A DNA stretch of 64,000 nt from Nostoc sp. NIES-4103 (GCF_002368335.1 NZ_AP018288.1:3863044-3927043), one strand, 5' to 3'. Counted from the stretch's first letter, positions 26,383 through 35,876 are shown. The notes: generated from the letters alone by a model not told the origin. Made by a program: numbers and translations.

Positions 26383-27894
26383 TTACCCCAAAAACAGCTT
26401 ATAGGCGAGATTTTGGCTTTCATCCCAATAGCGATAGCCAAGGGTATCAATAAATGCTTGCCATTGTTGCATTTCATGGGGAGGAACTTGCATCCCTACA
26501 ACAATTCGCCCATAATCTGAGCCATTGTTACGGTAGTGGAACATACTAATATTCCAGTTAGGACTCATAGAAGCAACAAACTTCATCAACGCACCAGGAC
26601 GTTCAGGAAACTCGAAACGGTAAAGTAATTCGTTATGGGCTAAGGCAGAGTGTCCACCAACCATATGGCGCAGGTGTAATTTAGTCAATTCGTCGTCTGT
26701 TAAATCAATGGTTTTAAACCCACACTCTTCAAATATATTTACCATCTTTGCCCTGTCGGCAAAGTTTTGAATTTGCACACCTACAAAAATATGGGCTTCT
26801 TTTTCATCGGCAATGCGATAGTTAAACTCAGTCAGATTACGTTTACCAATGCATTCACAAAACTTACGGAGACTACCCCGTTCTTCGGGAATTGCCACTG
26901 CAAAGATGGCTTCGCGGCGTTCACCAAACTCTGCGCGTTCTGCAACAAAACGCAGGCGGTCAAAATTCATGTTAGCACCGCAGGCGACGGCAATTAGCGT
27001 TTTTTCCTGAATTTGCTCTCGTTCTGCATAGGCTTTGGCACCTGCGATCGCTAATGCACCAGCAGGTTCTAAAATCGATCGCGTATCTTCAAACACATCT
27101 TTAATTGCTGCACAGGTAGCATCGGTATCGACCAAGATAATGTCATCTACATAGTCTTGACACAGGCGGAAGGTTTCTTCACCCACTTCTCGCACTGCTA
27201 CCCCATCAGCAAATAACCCCACTTGAGGTAGTCGTACCCGATGCCCAGCTTTTAGCGATTGATACATGGCATCGGCATCCACTGGTTCAACACCAATAAT
27301 TTTAATCTCTGGACGCAACCGTTTTACATAAGCCGCAATTCCAGAAATCAAGCCACCACCCCCAATTGCCACAAAGATTGCATGGATGGGTTGTTGGTAT
27401 TGTCGCAGAATTTCCATACCAATGGTTCCCTGTCCGGCAATCACATCGGGATCGTCAAAGGGATGAATAAAGGTTAAACCTTTTTCTGCTTCTAGTTGAC
27501 GAGCGTATGCATAAGCATCATCGTAGGTATTACCATGTAAGACTACCTCGCCTCCTCGCATCTTGACTGCATCCACCTTCACTTGAGGCGTAGTCACCGG
27601 CATCACGATAATTGCTCGTGTTTTCAGCCGAGTTGCAGCCAAAGCGACACCTTGGGCATGATTACCGGCAGATGCGGCGATGACACCTTGTGCTAGTAAA
27701 TCTGGTGGCAAATTTGCCATCTTGTTATAAGCACCGCGTAGCTTAAAGGAAAATACTGACTGCATATCCTCCCGCTTGAGGAAGAGTTGATTATTCAGTC
27801 GTGCGGATAGATTCGGGGCATACTCCAAGGGTGTTTCTTGGGCAACATCGTATACACGCGCAGTCAGGATTTGTACCAGGTAATCGCAAAGCAT
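26383..27894 (-). CDS. ilvA: Threonine ammonia-lyase, biosynthetic
   Basis: Deaminates L-threonine to 2-oxobutanoate, the first committed step of isoleucine synthesis. At 503 residues it matches the long biosynthetic form. The PLP lysine is in FSFKLRGAYNKM (Lys51), with substrate loop SAGNHAQG and PLP-phosphate loop GGGGLISG. Two C-terminal ACT-like regulatory modules follow (about 325-500; EERGSLRKFCECIGKRNLTE and FPERPGALMKFVASM), the site of feedback control by isoleucine and valine. ATG start. Single gene. Confidence 0.95.
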   Translation of the reverse strand: MLCDYLVQILTARVYDVAQETPLEYAPNLSARLNNQLFLKREDMQSVFSFKLRGAYNKMANLPPDLLAQGVIAASAGNHAQGVALAATRLKTRAIIVMPVTTPQVKVDAVKMRGGEVVLHGNTYDDAYAYARQLEAEKGLTFIHPFDDPDVIAGQGTIGMEILRQYQQPIHAIFVAIGGGGLISGIAAYVKRLRPEIKIIGVEPVDADAMYQSLKAGHRVRLPQVGLFADGVAVREVGEETFRLCQDYVDDIILVDTDATCAAIKDVFEDTRSILEPAGALAIAGAKAYAEREQIQEKTLIAVACGANMNFDRLRFVAERAEFGERREAIFAVAIPEERGSLRKFCECIGKRNLTEFNYRIADEKEAHIFVGVQIQNFADRAKMVNIFEECGFKTIDLTDDELTKLHLRHMVGGHSALAHNELLYRFEFPERPGALMKFVASMSPNWNISMFHYRNNGSDYGRIVVGMQVPPHEMQQWQAFIDTLGYRYWDESQNLAYKLFLG

Positions 27895-28203
27895 GGGGTC
27901 AACAAAATAGCAGATGCCGGATGGAGATTCATTTTACGCTACTTGTGTACCTGTTTTACGGGTTGATGGCTGGTGTGAACGTCGTCCTTCGGACGAAGCA
28001 GTTCTTGAGCAGGGGTGGCAGAGGGAGCAGGGGGAGCTGGGGTAGAGAATCTGTGAAAAATTCCCCCCCCAGCCTCCCCAGCTCCCCCAGCCCTCCTTTT
28101 TGGTGAGGATTAGCTCAAAATAATTATGCTATTTGGATGTATTTTGGCTTACCTTGCTAATGTTAATTAAAGTGAAAGAAGTCTTTGAGTATCAGGAGCA
28201 GCC
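27895..28203. other. Divergent intergenic region with G/C-rich repeats
   Basis: A 309-bp gap between the divergent ilvA and trkA-like genes. It contains GGGGGAGCTGGGG/CCCCAGCTCCCCCAG repeats (28018-28092), whose halves can pair with each other. No gene. Confidence 0.5.
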
Positions 28204-28881
28204 ATGTACGTGCTAATTGGTGGAGCAGGCTTAGTGGGGCTTTCATTGGCTCAAAAATTGGTAGAACTGGGGCATACTGTAGCCGTCATAGATGTTGATC
28301 CTACGGCTTGCCGCTATGCTCGTGAACAAGTGGGAGCGATGGCTTTTGAAGGCAGCGCAGTTAGTACAGAAGTCTTGTTAGAAGCTGGGATTCGCAAAGC
28401 TGATGCCCTAGCAGCCGTTCTCAGAAGTGACGCTTTGAACTTAGCAATGGTAACTCTTGCTAAACACTATGGTGTTTTGCACATTCTGGCTCGAATGCGC
28501 CATTCTGATTTTGCTGAACCCCTGCGCTTGGCTGGAGCCAATCATGTAATTAGCACTGTAGATTTAGCAGTTTCAACAATGGTAAATGCTATTGAGTATC
28601 CCCAAGTAGAATCAATGATGCACTTTGAGCAAGGACAGATTGAGGTATTGAAACTTTCCATTGCCAACAATTGTTATGTTGTTGGTCGTAGCCTGGCGGA
28701 AATTGCCCAAGATTCTCGCTTTCCAACTGGCTCTCTTATTATTGGTTATCAAGCCCATCCCCATGAAGATTTAACAATTCCTAATGGTAGTACAGTGTTA
28801 GAATCAGGTTCAACTGTATTAATTGCGACAAAACCAGGGTCTCTACATCAAGTTATTGATTTTATCGAAGGCTGTAACTAG
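28204..28881 (+). CDS. TrkA/KtrA-type K+ transport regulatory protein
   Basis: Cytoplasmic NAD-binding gating subunit of 225 residues. The N-terminal Rossmann TrkA-N domain (MYVLIGGAGLVGLSLAQKL; acidic end VIDVDP at about 30-35) is followed by a TrkA-C domain (about 140-220; VVGRSLAEIA...GSTVLIATKP). Such proteins control Trk/Ktr potassium transporters in response to nucleotides. The membrane subunit is not in this window. ATG start with CAGGAG upstream. The DUF3124 lipoprotein gene starts 5 bp after its stop, so the two form one unit. Confidence 0.88.
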   Translation: MYVLIGGAGLVGLSLAQKLVELGHTVAVIDVDPTACRYAREQVGAMAFEGSAVSTEVLLEAGIRKADALAAVLRSDALNLAMVTLAKHYGVLHILARMRHSDFAEPLRLAGANHVISTVDLAVSTMVNAIEYPQVESMMHFEQGQIEVLKLSIANNCYVVGRSLAEIAQDSRFPTGSLIIGYQAHPHEDLTIPNGSTVLESGSTVLIATKPGSLHQVIDFIEGCN

Positions 28882-28886
28882 TTTTG

Positions 28887-29195
28887 ATGAAGTTATACTT
28901 ACGTTTTTATTTAGCAACTGCTTTGATTTTGTTGACATCTTGTCAATCATTAAAGAGTTCACCACAGCCTAAGAACAATAATCCACAAAAAATATTACCG
29001 CCAAAGACGGTAACTCTCGATAAAAATTTCCAGATAGTCAAAGGACAAACTATTTATGTCCCTGTTTACTCCGAAATCTATCATCACAATCGACAAGAAA
29101 TTTTTTATTTAGCAGCTACGCTGAGTATTCGTAATACCAATTTAAACAATTCAATCATTATTACTTCTGTGCGCTATTATGACTCAAATGGTTAA
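28887..29195 (+). pseudogene. DUF3124 lipoprotein, C-terminally truncated
   Basis: The 102-residue product starts with a lipoprotein signal (ALILLTSCQS, lipobox Cys near 19). It continues with the DUF3124 hallmark IYVPVYSEIYHHNRQEIFYL, LSIRNTNLNNSIIITSVRYY and DSNG, then stops. From my knowledge of the family, about 50-60 more residues (GKLV...GGxGANF) normally follow. Here the next bases are the antisense of the antiporter's end, so the 3' part appears deleted. The short product may still be made. Confidence 0.65.
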
Positions 29196-30745
29196 TCATC
29201 ATCTAGTTGCAGCAACTGTTCATCAAGAGATTGTATTCGCTCTCGCACAATTTCTTCTGAAAGAATTCGTTTACGCATTGCCTCATTGAGCGCTCCTTTT
29301 TCAGCCAGTAGTAAACGGCGGCGGATGGCATCGAGTTTACTCAGCGCTCCACTATTCCCATCAAACTCACCTGCACGGCGATTATAAAATTCACGTAATG
29401 CTTTTTCAGCAGCCGCTATTTGCACTTGGTAAGTTGAACGCATTTCTTCATACACAGCTTTTGGCAAAACGCCACTTTTTAAGAGAGTGTCTAATTCATC
29501 TTGCGCTGCTTTAGCTGTAATTAATTGAGCTTGCAATTGTTCAACTTGCTGCTGATTCTGGGAAAATTTAGATAATTTTAAGCGTTTCACCAGCAAGGGC
29601 AAGCTTAAACCTTGACCCACCAATGACACTAGTACACTACCGAAAACTAAAGTAATGAGATAGTCTCGTCCTGGCAATGTATTGGGTAAACTTAACGCCA
29701 GAGCCATCGAGAGTGAACCCTTAATATTTCCTAAAAACAGTAGATGTTGCCAGGATAGCGGAATTGGGCGATCAATCCAGCGAACCACCGCCATCAGCGG
29801 ATAAATTGAAAGAATCCGCCCTACTTGATAAGCCAAAACTGTTAATAGAATTGCAGGTAAAGTATTCCACAGTATGACTAGGTTTATTTGTACACCGATT
29901 AACAAAAAAATGAATGTATTGACACTAAAACTGGCATACTCCCAGAAACTCAATAAGGTGATCCGATTAGAAGCGGAAGTATTACCAGAAAGCCCTAAAT
30001 TTCCAAAAATTAACCCAGCAACAACCACAGCTACAGCACCAGATACACCTATAAATTGTCCAACTTGAAAAGTTCCTAGTGCAACTGCCACAGTTAGTAA
30101 CAGACTGCTAAGGGGATCATCTAAACGAGAAAATATAGGTATGGTTAAATAACCTAAGACTAACCCCACGATGCCGCCTCCTAAAGCAATAAATAGCAGT
30201 TGTTGAACTCCCTCTAATAATGTTATTGAACCTGTCGAGTATACCTGTGAAATTAGGTTAAACGAAACTAAGGCAGCTGCATCGTTGAAGAGAGTTTCTC
30301 CTTCAACAATGGTAGAAAGCCGAGAGGGTACTGGTATTTCTTTAAAGACGGCAATCATTGAAACCGTATCCGTGTTAGCTAAAATAACTGCTACAAATAA
30401 AGCAGGTATCCAAGTTAGCCCCAGGACAAATTTTAATAGAACGGCAATAATAGCACTGGAAAGCACAGCTCCTGGCCCAGCCAACAGAGCAATGGGTTTA
30501 AACGTGCTGCGTAAGCGACTAACATCTGTATTGATGCCAGCTTCAAAGATGAGAATTGGTAGGAAAAGATTCAAAACTAGAGATGGGTCTAAACCAATGC
30601 GACGAGACAACAACTCAGTAATTGGCAGACCAGCCAACACTAAACCCGTGACATAAGGAACTCGTAACCGACGAGATAGTAGGGCTACACCAGTGGCAAC
30701 GAGCAGTAGAATAATTGAAATATTGACTAATTCGGTAACATTCAC
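29192..30745 (-). CDS. Na+/H+ antiporter, CPA1 (NhaP-like)
   Basis: Membrane exchanger of 517 residues. About twelve hydrophobic helices occupy residues 1-385 (for example LVNISIILLLVATGVALL), and they carry ILANTDTVSMIAVFKEIPVP and GETLFNDAAALVSFNL, matching the ion-binding ND motif of CPA1 antiporters. The last 130 residues are a hydrophilic, charged, coiled-coil-rich cytoplasmic tail (QQVEQLQAQLITAKAAQDEL), probably regulatory. The start is GTG at 30745. Its stop codon overlaps the stop of the truncated DUF3124 gene on the other strand. Confidence 0.9.
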   Translation of the reverse strand: MNVTELVNISIILLLVATGVALLSRRLRVPYVTGLVLAGLPITELLSRRIGLDPSLVLNLFLPILIFEAGINTDVSRLRSTFKPIALLAGPGAVLSSAIIAVLLKFVLGLTWIPALFVAVILANTDTVSMIAVFKEIPVPSRLSTIVEGETLFNDAAALVSFNLISQVYSTGSITLLEGVQQLLFIALGGGIVGLVLGYLTIPIFSRLDDPLSSLLLTVAVALGTFQVGQFIGVSGAVAVVVAGLIFGNLGLSGNTSASNRITLLSFWEYASFSVNTFIFLLIGVQINLVILWNTLPAILLTVLAYQVGRILSIYPLMAVVRWIDRPIPLSWQHLLFLGNIKGSLSMALALSLPNTLPGRDYLITLVFGSVLVSLVGQGLSLPLLVKRLKLSKFSQNQQQVEQLQAQLITAKAAQDELDTLLKSGVLPKAVYEEMRSTYQVQIAAAEKALREFYNRRAGEFDGNSGALSKLDAIRRRLLLAEKGALNEAMRKRILSEEIVRERIQSLDEQLLQLDDD

Positions 30746-30957
30746 TTAAATACTGAAGATACTGAAAATATTAAACGACATTAATAATAGTAACCTCAGT
30801 TCGGGTTAAGAAGATTTTGCTGCTATTCAGCACAAGTTATGAAAAATCGAACCACTCCAGGCGCAGAGTCCACGGAGAAATGAGAGTTTGAGAGGTGTTT
30901 TGCATAAATCCTATAGGAGCTTCAGCCAACGATAGAATCATGGTTTGGGCTGATCCC

Positions 30958-31020
30958 GAACTCAGGTTAATAGTAATGATAAGCCTCAACAGCGCAAGGA
31001 AGTTAAACTAACCTGAGTTC
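30958..31020. repeat. Perfect 12-bp inverted repeat, 39-bp spacer
   Basis: GAACTCAGGTTA at 30958 pairs exactly with TAACCTGAGTTC ending at 31020. A second local palindrome AACCTGA-GT-TCAGGTT overlaps the right arm (31010-31025). It lies between the antiporter start and the end of the SPL-like gene, both on the minus strand. It could be a terminator-like structure or an operator; I cannot decide between them. Confidence 0.6.
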
Positions 31021-31032
31021 AGGTTAGGTAGT

Positions 31033-32115
31033 TCACGTCCAGTAAAGAATTTCCGCATTGGGAAAACGCTTGGTAATCTCACTCTCAAAAAACTGACGTA
31101 ATGCTTTCATGGTGTCTTTGTCATAGACATACTTGGTGCCACCAAATTTATTACGCTTAATGGTACGGTTGGTTTCATCCATATCTAGTTTTGATTGTGG
31201 ATACCAAGTTTGCAATACTTCTTTTGACCCAGGTGTGAATCGATGGGAAATCAATTCAAAATTTAAGTCGCAATCAAAATCCAGCGCTTCACTAATCGAG
31301 TCAAACAAGCGACTATATTGCCTTTGCCAATCGTCTATAGGCATAATTGGCGCGATGACTAAGCCTACTGGATAGCCGCCACCGCCTCTGTTTGTTGGTA
31401 ATGCTAATCGCCGCAATGCAGCTAACCGTGATCCTACGCTGGCTGTGCCACCTTCAAATTTACCAGCGATCGCAGCTGCATTCACACTGACTCGACAACG
31501 TGTATGTCCATTGTGCGGTAAGTCGAGTAAAGTATCCACCGCGTCAAACTTCGATACCCAACGTAAATGTCCGTCGCTACGAGTACCAAAGTAACGAATA
31601 CATTCAGCCAGACTTCCAGTTAAATGTTCAATCCCCAAGGGGTCAGTGTAACAGCTAACTTCAAAAGTTGTTGCTTGTCCTGGTCGCTCATAGTTAGCTA
31701 AATTTTCTAATATTTGTGGCAAGTTGGCAAAAACGCGAATTACTGGCGGCCCTGACAAACTACCCGCTAAGTAGCAGTATTGACAGTGTGCGGGACAACC
31801 TTCAGCAATGTGAAATTGCCAATCTGCTGATGGGGGAATAGGACTCAGTTTAAACGAACTAGGGGGAGCAGTGACAACCGCCAGAGTACGCTTAGAAATA
31901 TTATAAGTTTCGCGATCGCTTTCACCGCGCAATCCTGTCAGGCGGTTACGTGGCAACTCTTCAATAGGTAAATTTAGAGACTGTACCCGTGCTAAAATCT
32001 TTTGTCCCCACGGTTCATTAAGGGCTGCTGGTGTGAACAGTACACGTTCTGGCATCCAAAATCTAGGTGTTTTTGCCAGAGGTGTATCTGGTGTCAAAAC
32101 AGTATTTGCAGTCAT
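31033..32115 (-). CDS. Spore photoproduct lyase-like radical SAM protein
   Basis: Protein of 360 residues. CPAHCQYCYLAG (Cys 107, 111, 114) is the CxxxCxxC cluster motif of radical SAM enzymes, in the variant used by the spore photoproduct lyase (SplB) family. The surrounding ADWQFHIAEG, VSCYTDPLG, HLRWVSKF and RCRVSVNAAAI segments also fit. Cyanobacteria do not sporulate, so a DNA-repair role on a different thymine lesion or another radical reaction is inferred. The ATG at 32115 follows AAGGC and is preferred over a GTG at 32139. Confidence 0.8.
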   Translation of the reverse strand: MTANTVLTPDTPLAKTPRFWMPERVLFTPAALNEPWGQKILARVQSLNLPIEELPRNRLTGLRGESDRETYNISKRTLAVVTAPPSSFKLSPIPPSADWQFHIAEGCPAHCQYCYLAGSLSGPPVIRVFANLPQILENLANYERPGQATTFEVSCYTDPLGIEHLTGSLAECIRYFGTRSDGHLRWVSKFDAVDTLLDLPHNGHTRCRVSVNAAAIAGKFEGGTASVGSRLAALRRLALPTNRGGGGYPVGLVIAPIMPIDDWQRQYSRLFDSISEALDFDCDLNFELISHRFTPGSKEVLQTWYPQSKLDMDETNRTIKRNKFGGTKYVYDKDTMKALRQFFESEITKRFPNAEILYWT

Positions 32116-32348
32116 AAAAAGCCTTGTAGAAAAACCCACTACTCGCGCCTGGTGGGATATATTACTTAACTTTATTTTAGAATATTACCCAATCAGCTTG
32201 TATCTGTAAAGAAAGCGGTTTCTACTCACCTGATGGTAGTAGTTTCAATAATTGCGATCGCTTCCTTCCAGCCTTGTTATATATATCCACTTGATTAATT
32301 ATTAAAACGGAAGAACCCCAAAGAGCCAAAGCTATGCTTTATCAGTCG

Positions 32349-32584
32349 CCCCTCCCCGTTGACGGGGCTGCGGTGTACACACAAGTTGAATACCCCCCTT
32401 AATCCCCCCTTGTAAAGGGGGGAAATTGGAAAATCTAGTTCCCTCCCCTTTACAAGGGGGAGCCACTGCGCTATCGCGCTTTGCCGACAGCCGCGCAAGT
32501 GGCGTTAGGGTTAGGGTGGGGTAAAAACCAGATTCATCAACTACGTAGAGACTTATGTGTACACCGTAGATTGACGGGGAGGGG
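32349..32584. mobile_element. MITE-like element with about 30-bp imperfect terminal inverted repeats
   Basis: The left end CCCCTCCCCGTT...CGGTGTACAC pairs with the right end GTGTACACCG...ACGGGGAGGGG over about 30 bp with internal mismatches. The interior (about 170 bp) contains a second palindrome (CCCCCCTTGTAAAGGGGGG near 32404) and no open frame of note. No clear target duplication is visible. The remainder of 32116-32737 shows nothing else. Confidence 0.55.
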
Positions 32585-32737
32585 TACAATGACTGTGGGA
32601 ATTGTAAATAATTAATCTGACTTAATATTCTTACTCAAGAAGAAGAAAAAGAAAAGGGATAATGAAGAAAAAGAAACGAAAAAAGTTAAATAAACAAGAG
32701 TTAATTCTTCACCTCTACCCTTCCCTCTCCCCTTTTC

Positions 32738-33556
32738 ATGGCACTTATTATTTTTCTTATTATTGGTTTGATTGTCAGTACTATTTTATTTAGTCCCCTC
32801 CTGATTAAACAACGAAGAAAACGTATTCAAAACCGTCCTTTTTCTCCACTATGGAAAAGCATTATCGAAAATAATATTTTGATTTACTCTCGTCTTTCTC
32901 CTGCTGAGAGAAGACGACTTCAAGGACATATTCAAGTGTTCTTAACAGAAAAACAATTCATTGGTTGTAGAGGATTGCAAGTCACAGCAGAAATGAAACT
33001 GACTATTGCTGGTATCAGCTGCTTGCTTCTTCTCAATGAACGAGGAGAATACTTTCCTAAACTGCGTTCAATACTGATTTATCCCGACACTTATTTTGTG
33101 AATGAAATTGTTGCCAATGGGCATTATGTTGTCGAGGAAAGACGCGTAGCCAGATTAGGAGAATCGTGGACTAAAGACCAAGTGTTATTGTCTTGGGAAC
33201 AGGTGCAACAAGACACCCAAAACTGGAGTGATGGACATAACGTTGTTTTACATGAATTCGCCCACCAGTTAGATCAAGAAGATGGTAAAGCCGAGGGTGT
33301 TCCAATTTTGCAGCGAAAGTCAGACTATCTCACCTGGGCTAGAGTCATGAGCGAAGAATATCACCAACTCTGCAATGATATTCAACAAGGTATTAAAACT
33401 GTTATAGATGGCTATGGCGCAACTAATCCCGCAGAATTTTTTGCTGTTGCGACTGAAACATTCTTTGAGAAACCGCAGGAATTACTGAAAAAGCATCCGG
33501 CGCTTTATGAACTATTGCAACGCTACTATCAACTCGATCCTGTGCAGTGGGTTTAG
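32738..33556 (+). CDS. M90 family zinc peptidase (MtfA-like)
   Basis: Protein of 272 residues with an N-terminal membrane helix (LIIFLIIGLIVSTILF) and the zinc motif HEFAH (His172-His176) characteristic of the M90/MtfA family. It also has QFIGCRGLQVT, GHYVVEERRVARLGESW and NPAEFFAVATETFFEKP, which carries the third zinc ligand region. E. coli MtfA is an aminopeptidase that interacts with the Mlc repressor. Here it is membrane-anchored, so that function should not be carried over directly. ATG start. Single gene. Confidence 0.88.
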   Translation: MALIIFLIIGLIVSTILFSPLLIKQRRKRIQNRPFSPLWKSIIENNILIYSRLSPAERRRLQGHIQVFLTEKQFIGCRGLQVTAEMKLTIAGISCLLLLNERGEYFPKLRSILIYPDTYFVNEIVANGHYVVEERRVARLGESWTKDQVLLSWEQVQQDTQNWSDGHNVVLHEFAHQLDQEDGKAEGVPILQRKSDYLTWARVMSEEYHQLCNDIQQGIKTVIDGYGATNPAEFFAVATETFFEKPQELLKKHPALYELLQRYYQLDPVQWV

Positions 33557-33822
33557 ATATTAGACAGGATTGAAGGGCGGCTAGTATTTTGGTGTTTGAA
33601 TTTTTGTCCCCCCGTGAGGGGGGAGGGGTTGGGGATGGGGTGTCTTTATTATAGCCTAAATTGCATTTACAACATGTCGTTTTGCGTAAGTTATAAATTT
33701 TTACAAATGAAAGCCCAGTCCCCAGTACCCAATCCCCAGTCCCCCAAATCTAAAGAAATTCACAATTTCAAAATTATGAGTATAATTCATGACTATACTT
33801 TTTGAGACTTGAGGAGCGTTTT

Positions 33823-35127
33823 ATGGATAGCTCAATTATTCAGTTGGTTGACAATTTACCGACTGATAATATTACTGTTAAGGTTTTACAGGCTCTTGAT
33901 TATGTAGCGCCTGGTCAATGGAACAACTTAGTGGGGTTTGATAACTTTATACGTACAATTACTGGTGAGACAGATGCTAAAGTCATTCAGAAAATTCGCG
34001 ATCGCGCCGTAGCCATATATAACGACCCTCAAGAAAGCTACCAGACTGTAATCAAACTTTACCAAACCGTTGATAAAGCAGACACAGCGATGGGGACAGC
34101 TGCTTTAGCTAACAAAGTAGGTGAAAAAATTGGCTTTCTCGGTTTTTTGGTTAATCTCACTCCCAAAGCAGACATCACTCAAAGTATTGATTTAGTATTG
34201 AAAATTGCGATCGAAATCATTGCCTTTTGCAAACTGAATGGCATTCCTCAACCGAACCCCCAAGAATTTGCCAATGCTATTGCTAACAACTATCAAGATG
34301 CAGCTTTGATGCGGATGGTAGCTTTAGTTTGTCTAGATGGAATTTTGCCTTTAGGCCCGGACTTTCTGAGCAAAATCCAAGGAATTATTAGTGGCCCTGA
34401 TACTAGCGTAGTAACTCAAAATCCTGTTTTTTCAGCCGTTAATAACTTTCTACCTGGTAATAATTCCTCTGAGAAATTTGGTTTTCTCACTCAAGGTTTT
34501 AACTCTGTGCAAGGCTGGATGAATAATTTAGTATCTAGAACAGGTATAACTCCACAATCTATTTTGAATAGTGTAGGCAGTTTCATCCAGATTGCTGATG
34601 ATAACTTAGATTTTGTAGCAGCATTCTTGGATCAAACCACCAATTACTACGAACATACAGGTATTCAAACTGTGGCTCGTAGCTTAATTTTACGAGCATA
34701 TGCTTTAGTAAAAGACGAAATGAAACTTGAACAGCAAAAGCCCCGCCAAGATGTTTCATCTGCTGTCAATTCAGATACCAGTCGGTATGCGGTTAATAAA
34801 ACAGTAGAAGTTTGGGATGGTGAGGATGAGGATTGGTATCAAGCAACAATTGAGAAAATTAAAGATGATCAATTCTACATCCATTACACCGGCTACGGTT
34901 CATCTTATGACGAATGGATTGGTGAAGAAGACATTCGTACTTGCAATCATGAATCAACCGATGATAATGGATTTGCAGTCAGTCAAAGAGTAAAAGTTTG
35001 GGATGAAGACAATGAAGAATGGTACTCTGCAAATATAGAGGAAATTCGAGGTCAGCAATACTTTGTCCATTACATCGGTTACGATTCATCTTATGACGAA
35101 TGGGTTAACCTGGATGTAATTCGCTAA
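33823..35127 (+). CDS. Hypothetical protein with two C-terminal Tudor-knot/chromo-like repeats
   Basis: Protein of 434 residues. Residues 1-300 form a helical region with hydrophobic stretches (LGFLVNLTPKADITQSIDLV; MRMVALVCLDGILPLGPDFL), which I do not recognise. Two tandem repeats follow (about 323-372 and 385-434). Each reads V-(E/K)-V-W-D...W-Y-x-A-x-I-E-x-I...Y-x-H-Y-x-G-Y-x-S-S-Y-D-E-W. This is the signature of the Tudor-knot/chromo barrel found in eukaryotic chromatin and RNA-binding proteins. The ATG at 33823 has GAGGAG upstream and beats the TTG at 33802. Function unknown. Confidence 0.75.
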   Translation: MDSSIIQLVDNLPTDNITVKVLQALDYVAPGQWNNLVGFDNFIRTITGETDAKVIQKIRDRAVAIYNDPQESYQTVIKLYQTVDKADTAMGTAALANKVGEKIGFLGFLVNLTPKADITQSIDLVLKIAIEIIAFCKLNGIPQPNPQEFANAIANNYQDAALMRMVALVCLDGILPLGPDFLSKIQGIISGPDTSVVTQNPVFSAVNNFLPGNNSSEKFGFLTQGFNSVQGWMNNLVSRTGITPQSILNSVGSFIQIADDNLDFVAAFLDQTTNYYEHTGIQTVARSLILRAYALVKDEMKLEQQKPRQDVSSAVNSDTSRYAVNKTVEVWDGEDEDWYQATIEKIKDDQFYIHYTGYGSSYDEWIGEEDIRTCNHESTDDNGFAVSQRVKVWDEDNEEWYSANIEEIRGQQYFVHYIGYDSSYDEWVNLDVIR

Positions 35128-35175
35128 CTGCTGAATCAGGGACTGACAAATAAAAAAACATACAATTTTTCTTGT

Positions 35176-35198
35176 GGGGTGGACATCTTGTCCGCCCC
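35176..35198. repeat. Hairpin GGGGTGGACA / TGTCCGCCCC
   Basis: A 10-bp stem (one G-T pair) with a 3-nt loop lies between two convergent genes that end at 35127 and 35230. It could serve as a bidirectional terminator. Sequence of this kind also recurs as a dispersed repeat in related genomes. Confidence 0.55.
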
Positions 35199-35229
35199 TT
35201 ACCAAGGGCGAGCGAGACGACGAACAGCT

Positions 35230-35868
35230 TTAACCAAGCCCATTATTTAAAAGTATTTGAATTTCTGCCTGAAGGTTAGAGCGAGCAAATTGTTCAGCAA
35301 CGTCAAACATCAAGGGCGTAAAATAAATACGCTGGCGTTGCAAAAATCGTTCTAAAACCTGCCTTCTACCTGCAATATATTCTGTTTCTGACACCCAAGC
35401 ATACTCAGTACGAATTGCTTGGGCGTATTCCTGATATTGGATTGGGTCAGCAGCCAAAATCGCTAAGTCTGCATCAAGTAGGATTTGGCTATCATGGTCA
35501 TCGGCAGCGGCTTGATGATATTTAGTGTTAATTATGAGACTACTAATTTTAGTGATATCACTGTGAAAAATGCCCAAACTACTTAGCAGATGGCAAGCAT
35601 AGTCAGCGCTTCTTTCTTCGTTATCTTTAGCTTGAGTGTCATAGACAACATCATGAAACCAGGCGGCAAGTTGCACAGCCGCGAGGTTTTTGGCATAGGC
35701 TTGTAAAGTATCTATTGTATTTAGTACATGATGAATGTGTTTGAGGGTGTGGTAGTGGCGATCGCAACTCGAATAAGCCTCAACTAAAATAGTAAAGGCT
35801 TGTTTTGCTGCTAGTTGGTCAACTCCAAAGCTTTGGATGGTATTTTGCCAGCGATCAAATAATTGCAC
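35230..35868 (-). CDS. HD-domain phosphohydrolase-like protein
   Basis: Protein of 212 residues with the HD-superfamily metal motif pattern: RHYHTLKHIHHVL (about 37-49), the central AAWFHDVVYD (about 68-77), the second histidine region INTKYHQAAADDHD, and LLDADLAILA. This arrangement matches predicted metal-dependent HD phosphohydrolases of about 200 residues. It follows the FMO-like gene by 8 bp and is the last gene of a three-gene unit with the SDR. The substrate is not known. Confidence 0.8.
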   Translation of the reverse strand: MQLFDRWQNTIQSFGVDQLAAKQAFTILVEAYSSCDRHYHTLKHIHHVLNTIDTLQAYAKNLAAVQLAAWFHDVVYDTQAKDNEERSADYACHLLSSLGIFHSDITKISSLIINTKYHQAAADDHDSQILLDADLAILAADPIQYQEYAQAIRTEYAWVSETEYIAGRRQVLERFLQRQRIYFTPLMFDVAEQFARSNLQAEIQILLNNGLG

Positions 35869-35876
35869 CGCTATTT

